A DNA stretch of 5,358 nucleotides, from positions 1-5,358 of the forward strand of contig JALOPK010000249.1 of assembly GCA_025453925.1 (NCBI GenBank), in the 5' to 3' direction. A program made the translations under genes and the position numbers. Of the stretch, positions 1-5,358 are shown piece after piece. The DNA is from Candidatus Eiseniibacteriota bacterium. Lineage in GTDB: Bacteria > JAFGKV01. Each line of letters opens with the position of its first letter. Position 1 is the stretch's first letter. The notes under the pieces are model-generated. The model saw only the letters and a program-made list of their open reading frames with translations, had not been told where the DNA came from and ran no database searches.

Positions 1-171
1 ACCCACGTGGGGCCGGTGGGAGACCTTCCTCTCTCGGCGTTCTATGGGCCACGGCCGGCCGCTTCGCTCTCGGACTGGTGTCACAAGGGTCGCGTGCGAG
101 CGAGAAAGACGCTCGAGACGGGTATGTTGTCCGTGGAAGGCGGCGGGTACCGAGATCACGGGAGACACTGA
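1..171 (+). CDS. Possible 3' end of an upstream gene (partial, unrecognised)
   Basis: Frame 1 is open from the left edge to a TGA at 169-171, giving 56 residues with no start inside the window. GC by codon position is roughly 68/57/73 percent, a weakly coding-like pattern that favours this frame over the other two. The TGA shares its A with the ATG of the next gene (TGATG), an arrangement typical of translationally coupled pairs such as sigma factor/anti-sigma factor. The tail contains DWCHKGRVRARKT, which loosely resembles the recognition helix and wing of MerR/excisionase-type helix-turn-helix domains. It could also be read as the basic C-terminal helix of a sigma factor, but the spacing does not fit a full sigma region 4. 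The product is not identified, and chance openness in GC-rich DNA remains possible. Confidence 0.35.
   Translation, partial: THVGPVGDLPLSAFYGPRPAASLSDWCHKGRVRARKTLETGMLSVEGGGYRDHGRH
160..165 (+). promoter_or_regulatory. Ribosome binding site for the zf-HC2 gene
   Basis: GGGAGA sits 5 nt before the ATG at 171 and decides the start. It lies inside the coding frame of the putative upstream gene, in keeping with coupled translation. Confidence 0.6.
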
Positions 172-857
172 TGGAACACCCAGCCCTTGCCCAGGTATTG
201 CAGTATGTCGCGGGGGGGATGGCTGAGGAAGATGCCTACCACTTCGAGTCCCATCTGGGAAGGTGCCCCGATTGCGCGGCCCGCGTGCGTGCACAGCGCC
301 TCCTCCGCGAGCATCGAGCCTCCATCTTCTCGGCAAGACGCCGCCTGAGCCCGGCGGAGGCGCACCTCCAGGCCCGCCTTCGAGCGTTCCTGGGAGATGC
401 AGATTTGCCCAGCGATCTGAGGAAACGGCTCCTCCGCTGGTCGCGGAGTCTCTTCGCTTCGACGCAGGCGGCGCTCCGCATTGGGCTCGAATCGGCCACT
501 CGCCGGGCGTGGATCCGCGCCGAGGATCTCCCCCGGTTGCCCCATGGTCGCCTGCGGCTGGCGTTTGAGTCGGTTCCCCAGCCCATGCGAATCAGGGGGA
601 AGGATCAGAGTGCCCCCACGGTGGTGGAGTCTCGGGCGCAGTGGCCGACCAGGGTAGTTGCCGATGCGGCAGAGGGCATGGTGCTGGTGCGCCATCCCAG
701 AGGTCAACCGCCTTATCCGCTGATACTGCTTGTCTCGTCATCGGCGGAATGCGTCCGCTTCGCCGAACTGGCCGACATCCCTGGGGAGCCGTACCTCCTC
801 GCCCGCTTCGAAGATGTCCCCGACGGCGAGTATACGCTGCTGCTGCAGGGACAGTGA
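171..857 (+). CDS. zf-HC2-type zinc-finger protein without a membrane segment
   Basis: This is a 228-aa protein. The ATG at 171 is chosen because GGGAGA (160-165) lies 5 nt upstream and because the zinc-finger domain starts here; an in-frame upstream start at 78 would add 31 basic, unconserved-looking residues. Residues 1-40 match the zf-HC2 (anti-sigma-factor zinc finger) pattern, with His28, Cys32 and Cys35 forming H-x3-C-x2-C. His3 lies where many family members have the fourth ligand, and His24 is nearby. Residues 45-130 are Arg/Ala/Leu-rich and probably helical. From about 160 to the end the chain looks beta-rich and closes with FEDVPDGEYTLLL (213-225), reminiscent of carboxypeptidase-regulatory-like/prealbumin-like beta sandwiches. 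No transmembrane helix is visible, unlike classical membrane anti-sigma factors, so a cytosolic zinc-binding regulator is inferred. Its binding partner is unknown; the gene ending at 171 is the obvious candidate. Confidence 0.8.
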   Translation: MEHPALAQVLQYVAGGMAEEDAYHFESHLGRCPDCAARVRAQRLLREHRASIFSARRRLSPAEAHLQARLRAFLGDADLPSDLRKRLLRWSRSLFASTQAALRIGLESATRRAWIRAEDLPRLPHGRLRLAFESVPQPMRIRGKDQSAPTVVESRAQWPTRVVADAAEGMVLVRHPRGQPPYPLILLVSSSAECVRFAELADIPGEPYLLARFEDVPDGEYTLLLQGQ

Positions 858-896
858 GACTGTTGGGAACCTCCATTGTGGAGTTCGGAGGGCGTA

Positions 897-1040
897 ATGA
901 GGGGCGAGGCTCGGAGCTGCGCCACAGTACCCCCCTTCTCCTGGGAAGCGGTCCGACGAAGCGCGCTCGCGGCTCGCCAGGTAGCGAAGGGGGTGGAGAA
1001 TCGTTTCAGACACTTGATCACTCCTCGCGCCGCCGCTTGA
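897..1040 (+). CDS. Candidate small ORF, 47 aa, unknown
   Basis: An ATG at 897 is preceded by GGAGGG (887-892), one of the strongest Shine-Dalgarno matches in the window, at 4-5 nt spacing. The frame runs 47 codons to TGA at 1038-1040. The product is basic, with a central stretch from about residue 16 to 40 rich in Ala, Arg and Val that could form an amphipathic helix; one Cys is present at residue 8. GC at third codon positions is about 70 percent, so composition neither excludes nor proves coding. I recognise no family. It starts 39 nt after the zf-HC2 stop and could be a third member of that unit or a leader peptide. An inverted repeat (931-993) lies inside it, which could instead mean that the region acts as structured RNA. 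Confidence 0.3.
   Translation: MRGEARSCATVPPFSWEAVRRSALAARQVAKGVENRFRHLITPRAAA
931..993 (+). repeat. Nested inverted repeat, possible RNA stem-loop
   Basis: CCCCCTTC (931-938) is the exact reverse complement of GAAGGGGG (986-993). Within it CCTGG (940-944) pairs with CCAGG (977-981), and AGCG (947-950) can pair with CGCT (964-967). Together these form a stacked stem of 8, 5 and 4 bp with small internal loops and a 13-nt terminal loop. No T-run follows, so it is not a standard intrinsic terminator. It could be a leader or attenuator-like structure upstream of the 1141 gene, or a chance fold in GC-rich DNA. Confidence 0.35.
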
Positions 1041-1126
1041 CCCACCACCTGTTTCACGCATCTTCACCCGTGCGTGCCCTCCTGCGTGGCTCGACCCTCA
1101 CGAGTCAGTGGCTTGCGACCCTGTCC

Positions 1127-1132
1127 GAGGAG
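1127..1132 (+). promoter_or_regulatory. Ribosome binding site deciding the GTG start at 1141
   Basis: GAGGAG lies 8 nt before GTG 1141. The alternatives in the same frame are worse: GTG 1108 has no upstream purine-rich site, GTG 1135 is only 2 nt from this site, and ATG 1171 has nothing suitably placed. Confidence 0.55.
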
Positions 1133-1140
1133 CGGTGTCC

Positions 1141-2697
1141 GTGTCCAGGTGTGATATCCCGCCGACACGCATGTTCCGCCATGGGGATCTCCGCTTCGCG
1201 TTCGATGCCGTCGCCGCATTCAGCTATCTCGCTCACCATTGCCATGTACCCGTCATCAAGGGCATCACGGTCACCAATGAAGGCAACAGGCCACTCGATC
1301 CTCGCACGCTGATCGTCGACATTCCTGGCTACGCCCTTCCACTGGCTCTGACCATCGAGCCTCCGCCGCCAGGAGAGACGCTTCGGATCGCCCCTATTGC
1401 CCTGACACTCCTCTACGACCGGCTCCAGGGGCTTGAAGCGCGCCGCTACGCTGCCCTGACCGTTACGGTGGATGAACGCGAGATCTTCCGCGACGAGATC
1501 TTGGTCTTGGGCTTCTATGAATGGTCCTTTGCACCCGAGGCCCGCAAGACCCTGGCCTGCTACGTGCAGCCGGGGCAGGCCGTCGTACAGCAGATCATCG
1601 CGCATGCCGACGGATTGGCGGTGGGGTCAGATGGAGAGCCGGGGCATATGCCACCCGGGGATGCTGGGTGGGATGTCGAGCGTGAAGTGCGTGGGCTCTA
1701 TGACACGTTGCGTCTGTCGTACAACCTTCGCTACGTGCTTGAGGCGCCCAGCTATGAAATCGAAGGGCAGGCGATTCGCCCGCCTCACAGGGTGATCACC
1801 AATCCCAGGGCCCGCGCCGGTGCAGGGACCTGCATCGACCTATCGCTCCTGTTCGCGTCCTGCCTCGAGAGCCTCCGCCTGCAGCCGCTGGTGATCGTGA
1901 CCCGCGACCGGCAGCAGGCCGGCCGCCACGCCGTGGTCGGATGTTGGACGAGGGTAAGCGAACGTCTCGAACCGGTGATCGAATCACGCTCGCGGCTCAA
2001 TGACGCCGTGCGCCATCGGCGACTGATCCCACTCGAGGCAACCGGCGTTACTCTTTCCGCCGGCCGCACGCTCTCATTCGAAGAAGCAGTGGAAGCGGCC
2101 GGCCAACGGCTGATTGACGGAGAGCTCGTGTTCGCCTTGGATGTGGCGGCCGCGCGTGCCACGGTGGCGCCGCTGGAGTTTCCCCTGAGCCCGGGAGCGC
2201 TGTCAATCCTTGGCGCCGGGCACACGATCGCTCGATGCGAGGGCAGCGCCACGATGGAGACCAAACACCTGCTTCGGGCAGTCATTGGCCACGGGGGGCA
2301 CCGCGTCGCCGCATTCTTCGCGGGGGAAGGCCTCCGCGGAGCTGATACCCCCGATGGCAGGGCCATGCCGTGCGGTGACTCCGCCCCGCTCCGCGCCACG
2401 CTTAACTACCGCCGTTGCATCGATGACGCCCGCGCCATCGCCGCCGACTGCGGTGCGGGATTCGTCGAGGAGGAACACCTGGTGTATGCGGTGCTTCTCT
2501 CACCCAGCCGAAGCGTCGCTCGAGAGCTCGCGGGTTTCGGCCTGGATCGGGAGCGACTGCTTCACGCGTACCGAGCGCACTTCCTATGGACCAAGGACCT
2601 GGTGAGCACCGAGCAGGGTGGTGCGCAGGAGGGTCCCTCGCAGTCGCACCCACGGCGCGTCACCCAGGAAGGGGGCCATCGTGGTCGTGCCACCTGA
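1141..2697 (+). CDS. Transglutaminase-like (DUF4011-type) protein with C-terminal double Clp_N repeat
   Basis: This is a 518-aa protein starting at GTG 1141. Residues 12-120 form a beta-rich region with N-terminal features I recall from DUF4011 helicase-like proteins. It continues with FYEW (125-128), a VQPG stretch (142-145) and SYEIEGQ (204-210). The transglutaminase/papain-like core follows: GTCIDLS with Cys231, HAVVGCW with His263, and Glu299 in the strand LIPLEAT as a possible third member of the triad. In the large DUF4011 proteins this region precedes a helicase. Here, from residue 349, it is followed by two Clp_N-like repeats (about 349-395 and 416-478), each with the helix signature around LSPGALSIL and a KHLL or EHL motif. 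No Walker motif, helicase or Clp ATPase is present, and the last 35 residues are polar and low in structure. Clp_N domains bind substrates or adaptors, so a substrate-binding/processing role is inferred; enzymatic activity is not shown. The 3' end overlaps the next gene by 17 nt. Confidence 0.85.
   Translation: MSRCDIPPTRMFRHGDLRFAFDAVAAFSYLAHHCHVPVIKGITVTNEGNRPLDPRTLIVDIPGYALPLALTIEPPPPGETLRIAPIALTLLYDRLQGLEARRYAALTVTVDEREIFRDEILVLGFYEWSFAPEARKTLACYVQPGQAVVQQIIAHADGLAVGSDGEPGHMPPGDAGWDVEREVRGLYDTLRLSYNLRYVLEAPSYEIEGQAIRPPHRVITNPRARAGAGTCIDLSLLFASCLESLRLQPLVIVTRDRQQAGRHAVVGCWTRVSERLEPVIESRSRLNDAVRHRRLIPLEATGVTLSAGRTLSFEEAVEAAGQRLIDGELVFALDVAAARATVAPLEFPLSPGALSILGAGHTIARCEGSATMETKHLLRAVIGHGGHRVAAFFAGEGLRGADTPDGRAMPCGDSAPLRATLNYRRCIDDARAIAADCGAGFVEEEHLVYAVLLSPSRSVARELAGFGLDRERLLHAYRAHFLWTKDLVSTEQGGAQEGPSQSHPRRVTQEGGHRGRAT
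2666..2672 (+). promoter_or_regulatory. Ribosome binding site for the small membrane protein gene
   Basis: AGGAAGG lies 8 nt before GTG 2681, inside the end of the preceding gene. It favours GTG 2681 over GTG 2687 (14 nt away) and over an upstream in-frame start at 2618, which would add a very basic leader. Confidence 0.6.
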
Positions 2698-3064
2698 TAC
2701 CGACAGGATTCCGCGAGTGCCCCTGGTTGGGTTCCTGGTGATCGTCGTTCTCTACCTGGCCGCATCGCTCTATATGGCGGTGTTCGTGTTTCCCCGCGAG
2801 CCCGTCCTTGACTATGGCATCGGCACGACAACGCGCTCGATCCTCTGGGCAGGCCCCATTGGCGGCCTGAGAGACCTCACGGGGCTAGGCGCCTTTTTCG
2901 GTGTTCTCGGGTACATCCTGGGTTCCGGGATCCTCCTGTGGATGATCAAGGGAGCGCTTTTCGCCGAACGCGGGTGGGCCAAGCTCGGGTTCGCTGTCGG
3001 CGCGCTCGCATTCTGGTTCCTCTCGGGTGCCGCCCTCTTCGGCCCGGGATACATGGTGTTCTGA
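2681..3064 (+). CDS. Small three-helix membrane protein, unknown function
   Basis: This 127-aa protein starts at GTG 2681 and overlaps the end of the Clp_N fusion gene by 17 nt. Three hydrophobic segments are clear: about 14-37 (LVGFLVIVVLYLAASLYM), 66-89 (Gly-rich, with LGAFFGVLGYILGSG) and 101-121 (LGFAVGALAFWFLSGAALFG). Between the first two lies a loop of about 28 residues containing Asp44, Arg52 and Arg64-Asp65; between the last two is a short loop with Lys90, Glu96, Arg97 and Lys101. The glycine and small-residue pattern in helices 2 and 3 suggests tight helix packing. There is no signal-peptidase site, catalytic motif or recognised family. Being between the Clp_N fusion and the kinase-STAND gene, it is probably expressed with them. 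It could be a membrane anchor, a sensor or a membrane-acting effector, and the sequence does not distinguish these. Confidence 0.75.
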   Translation: MVVPPDTDRIPRVPLVGFLVIVVLYLAASLYMAVFVFPREPVLDYGIGTTTRSILWAGPIGGLRDLTGLGAFFGVLGYILGSGILLWMIKGALFAERGWAKLGFAVGALAFWFLSGAALFGPGYMVF

Positions 3065-3083
3065 GCACTCTCGACCCCATTCC

Positions 3084-3090
3084 AAGAAGG
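3084..3090 (+). promoter_or_regulatory. Ribosome binding site for the kinase-STAND gene
   Basis: AAGAAGG is 7 nt before GTG 3098 in the 33-nt gap after the membrane protein gene. It supports this start, which lies 18 codons before the kinase glycine-rich loop. Confidence 0.65.
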
Positions 3091-3097
3091 ACGTCCC

Positions 3098-5358
3098 GTG
3101 GCGCAAGGACGAACGCTGCTGAACGGTCGATTTGCCCTCGGTAATGCCATAGGGCGTGGCGCGTCCGGGAGTGTATTCCGGGGCCTCGATACTGTCACGG
3201 GTGAGTCAGTGGCCATCAAACTGCTTACTGCGCCCGGCGCCGGGATGGACCGTCTCAAGTCCGAAGCGAAACTGCTTCAGAAGCTTTGCCATCCGTGCAT
3301 CGTCACAGTGCGTGGCGCGGGGACTGAGAAGGAAACACCGTTCCTGGTGACAGACCTCGTTGAGGGCGGTTCACTGCGAGACCTCCTGATACGGGAACAC
3401 CGCCTTCCGATCACACGGGCCCTGGAGATCGCCATTGACCTGGCGGATGCGTTGCACCATGCCCACGAGCATGGCATCATCCACCGGGATGTGAAACCTG
3501 CCAACGTGCTCATCGCGTCGGATGGAACGCCCCGGCTCACCGACTTCGGAGTGGCTGCTGTCCATGATCCCGCGGCCGTGGGCCTCACCCGGGAGTTGAT
3601 CGGGACACTTGCCTACCTGAGCCCCGAGGGGTTTCGCGGCGAACCTCGAGGCCCCGAGTCTGACCTGTGGTCGCTGGGGCTGGTGCTCTTCGAAATGTTG
3701 GCGGGATCGCTTCCCTTCGGGGACCCGGCCACCGAGGCGGAGTTGCCCGGGCTGGCGGATCGCCCGGCACCCCTGGTCAGCGAGTTCAGACCAGAAGCAC
3801 CCGACGGCCTCGTGACGCTACTCTCTGCCATGCTCGAACGAGATAGATCCACGCGAGCCGGCGATGCGGGTGAGGTCGCCCGACAGATCGAGGGTATCCT
3901 GAAGGATCTGTGCGGGACCGGTCAGACCGGATCGAGACGCGCCACCGCAACGGGCGCACCCGGCGGATCGCACACTCCGTTTGTGGGGCGGGAACATGAG
4001 CACGAGGTGGTGCTGTCTCTCCTGAAAGGCCGGACTCACCGCCTCATTTGTCTGGTGGGTCCGGGTGGTATCGGCAAGACCAGGCTGGCCCGCGAAACCG
4101 TGGCGCTGGCCGCGGAGGCGTTCTCCGACGGGGTGTTTCTCGTCCCGTTGGCATCAATCCCATCGGCAGCCTTGATGCCGCCTGCCATTGCCGCCGCGGT
4201 CGGCCTGACATTCCGAGGTGCCGCGGAACCCAAGGTTCAGCTCCTGGAGTTTCTCAGCACGCGGAGGATGTTGCTCGTCATGGACAATGTCGAGCATCTC
4301 CTGGACGGGGTCGGCCTGTTCGATGACATACTCGATGCCGCGCCTGCCGCAACTCTCTTGGTCACTAGTCGTGAGCGACTGGGGCACCCCTCGGAGTACG
4401 CGGTAGAGCTCCGCGGCCTGGGCTTCCCCTCACTTGCTGATGACCCCGACCCGGACCGCTACCCGGCGCTCATGGTGTTTGAGCACGCCGCGAGAAGAGC
4501 ATCGGAGGGAGTCACCCCACAACCCAGGGACTGGGTTTCCATCGCCGCGATCTGCCGGCTGGTGGATGGCAACCCTCTGGGGATCGAGCTGGCGGCCGCG
4601 TCCGTTGACCAATGTCCCTGCCAAGAAATCGTCACGCGCGTCACCGAAGACATCGACCTTCTCGCTGCTCAGACACCCGAACTTCCCCCCCGCCATCGAA
4701 GCATGCGAGCAGTGTTCGACCATTCGTGGCGGCTCTTGCCGGATTCGGAACAGCACATGTTCCGGCGCATGGCGGTCTTCCATGGTGGATTCACGCTGGA
4801 AGCAGCGCGTGCGGTGGTTGGCGCATCCCGCTCCATGCTCTCCAGCCTGGTTCGCAAGTCGCTGCTGACCCGCGACGGGTCAGACCGATACGTTCTGCAT
4901 GAGTTGCTGCGTCACTATGCTCGTGAAGAACTGGGGCGTTGGCCGCATGAGTCGGGGGAAGTGGAGGATCTCCACGCAGAATACTACGGTCGATACGTCA
5001 AGGATCGGGAATCCGCGTTGGGCGCCGCGAGAGACAAGTCGGCTTTCCTGCAGATTGAGGCGGAGTTGCCCAACCTGCGGCGGGGCTGGGAACGTGCAGT
5101 CGCAGCACGGAAAAGCGACGTCGTCCTGATGTATCTCCGAGGCATGCACCGGTTCTTCGAGCACCAGTCGCGGTTTAAGGAAGGAGAGGCGGCATTCGGG
5201 GACGCCGTGGCGAGGCTTCGGAAGGCGCCAGACGCAGATGGACCATGCCTCAGGGCCCTGGCCGTGGCGCTGACATGCTGGAGTGCCATGATCTACCGAC
5301 TTGCTCGCTATCAGGAGGCGCGCGACCTGGCACACGAGGCGCGAGCGATGGCCGAGAA
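3098..5358 (+). CDS. Ser/Thr protein kinase-STAND ATPase-TPR fusion protein (3' end outside window)
   Basis: At least 753 aa in one uninterrupted frame from GTG 3098 to the right edge. Residues 10-270 are a complete Hanks-type kinase: glycine loop GRGASGSVF (19-27), VAIK with Lys41, alpha-C Glu56, HRD (129-131), Lys133 and Asn136, DFG (149-151), activation segment GTLAYLSPE (169-177), DLWSLG (189-194). All catalytic residues are present, so it should be active. A linker (271-292) leads to a STAND/NB-ARC-like NTPase: FVGRE (295-299), Walker A GPGGIGKT (321-328), Walker B LLVMD (392-396) followed by NVEH, TSRERL (423-428), and the GNPLGIELAAA motif (491-501). A winged-helix region follows (about 530-605), ending in LHELLRHYA. 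Helical TPR-like repeats begin near 620 and continue past the edge. STAND proteins are ATP-dependent switches whose repeats sense a ligand; here the output is likely phosphorylation. The architecture is similar to AfsR/PknK-type regulators. No membrane helix is seen. The C-terminus is unknown. Confidence 0.93.
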   Translation, partial: MAQGRTLLNGRFALGNAIGRGASGSVFRGLDTVTGESVAIKLLTAPGAGMDRLKSEAKLLQKLCHPCIVTVRGAGTEKETPFLVTDLVEGGSLRDLLIREHRLPITRALEIAIDLADALHHAHEHGIIHRDVKPANVLIASDGTPRLTDFGVAAVHDPAAVGLTRELIGTLAYLSPEGFRGEPRGPESDLWSLGLVLFEMLAGSLPFGDPATEAELPGLADRPAPLVSEFRPEAPDGLVTLLSAMLERDRSTRAGDAGEVARQIEGILKDLCGTGQTGSRRATATGAPGGSHTPFVGREHEHEVVLSLLKGRTHRLICLVGPGGIGKTRLARETVALAAEAFSDGVFLVPLASIPSAALMPPAIAAAVGLTFRGAAEPKVQLLEFLSTRRMLLVMDNVEHLLDGVGLFDDILDAAPAATLLVTSRERLGHPSEYAVELRGLGFPSLADDPDPDRYPALMVFEHAARRASEGVTPQPRDWVSIAAICRLVDGNPLGIELAAASVDQCPCQEIVTRVTEDIDLLAAQTPELPPRHRSMRAVFDHSWRLLPDSEQHMFRRMAVFHGGFTLEAARAVVGASRSMLSSLVRKSLLTRDGSDRYVLHELLRHYAREELGRWPHESGEVEDLHAEYYGRYVKDRESALGAARDKSAFLQIEAELPNLRRGWERAVAARKSDVVLMYLRGMHRFFEHQSRFKEGEAAFGDAVARLRKAPDADGPCLRALAVALTCWSAMIYRLARYQEARDLAHEARAMAE

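Larger units (their letters stand above)
858..1140 (+). other. Spacer between the zf-HC2 gene and the Clp_N fusion gene
   Basis: This 283-bp stretch has no long coding frame that looks real; a long + frame crossing it is a shadow of both flanking genes. It contains a candidate small ORF (897-1040), a nested inverted repeat (931-993) and a weak TTGACC hexamer at 1037 without a convincing -10 partner. No U-tract terminator was found. If the downstream genes have their own promoter, this is the place for it. Confidence 0.6.

Noticed and set aside
156-707. Long minus-strand frame opposite the zf-HC2 gene
   Set aside because: It mirrors the codon periodicity of the + strand gene, gives Arg/Pro-rich sequence with no domain, and has no independent support.
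871-883. Small hairpin CTCCA-TTG-TGGAG after the zf-HC2 stop
   Set aside because: Only 5 bp and no T-run follows, so it does not qualify as a terminator.
1037-1065. TTGACC hexamer as a -35 promoter element
   Set aside because: At 16-18 nt spacing the best -10 candidates match the consensus at no more than about 3 of 6 positions.
1108-1140. Upstream GTG start at 1108 for the Clp_N fusion gene
   Set aside because: No ribosome binding site precedes it, and the extra residues add nothing to the domain; GTG 1141 has a well-placed GAGGAG.
641-1312. 223-codon + strand frame bridging the spacer
   Set aside because: It overlaps the ends of two well-supported genes in another frame and encodes low-complexity Ser/Arg/Pro sequence without a recognisable motif.
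1105-1605. Minus-strand frame opposite the start of the Clp_N fusion gene
   Set aside because: It lies wholly opposite a region with clear family motifs on the + strand; its own product has no recognisable domain.
1785-2399. 204-codon minus-strand frame
   Set aside because: Ser/Arg/Ala-rich shadow of the transglutaminase-like and Clp_N region.
2812-3258. 148-codon minus-strand frame across the membrane protein and kinase start
   Set aside because: Proline-rich antisense shadow spanning two real genes and their ribosome binding site.
4434-4868. + strand frame inside the kinase-STAND gene
   Set aside because: It lies within the NTPase and winged-helix coding region, whose motifs are intact in the main frame.
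4880-5335. Minus-strand frame opposite the TPR region
   Set aside because: Shadow of the winged-helix/TPR coding sequence; no domain recognised.

Overview
The window is a GC-rich stretch of bacterial DNA. All supported genes are on the + strand, and GTG starts are common. Nothing fixes the taxon. A fused Ser/Thr kinase-STAND ATPase-TPR protein, a zf-HC2 zinc-finger protein and a DUF4011-type transglutaminase-like module suggest a signalling-rich, high-GC lineage such as Acidobacteriota, Gemmatimonadota, Myxococcota, Chloroflexota or Planctomycetota. That is an inference from gene families, not from a marker gene. No rRNA, tRNA, CRISPR array, insertion sequence or phage gene was seen.

Layout: (1) 1-171, an open frame that is probably the 3' end of an upstream gene; its TGA overlaps the next ATG. 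(2) 171-857, a 228-aa protein with an N-terminal H-x3-C-x2-C zinc finger and no membrane segment. (3) 858-1140, a spacer with no long gene; it holds a possible 47-aa ORF behind a strong Shine-Dalgarno sequence (897-1040) and a nested inverted repeat (931-993). (4) 1141-2697, a 518-aa protein joining a DUF4011-like/transglutaminase-like region with Cys and His candidates to a double Clp_N-like repeat, without any ATPase. (5) 2681-3064, a 127-aa protein with three predicted membrane helices; it overlaps the previous gene. (6) 3098 to the window end, at least 753 aa in one uninterrupted frame: a complete protein kinase, then a STAND/NB-ARC-type NTPase, a winged-helix region and the start of TPR-like repeats. 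This is the largest gene here and it runs off the right edge.

Genes 4-6 overlap or lie within 33 nt of each other, so they are probably co-transcribed. The zinc-finger gene points the same way and may belong to the same unit. A plausible but untested reading is a sensing cassette. The kinase-STAND protein would be the ligand-gated switch, the Clp_N/transglutaminase-like protein a substrate-binding or processing partner, the small membrane protein an anchor or effector, and the zinc-finger protein a regulator. The arrangement, and especially the Clp_N fusion, is the most unusual thing in the window.
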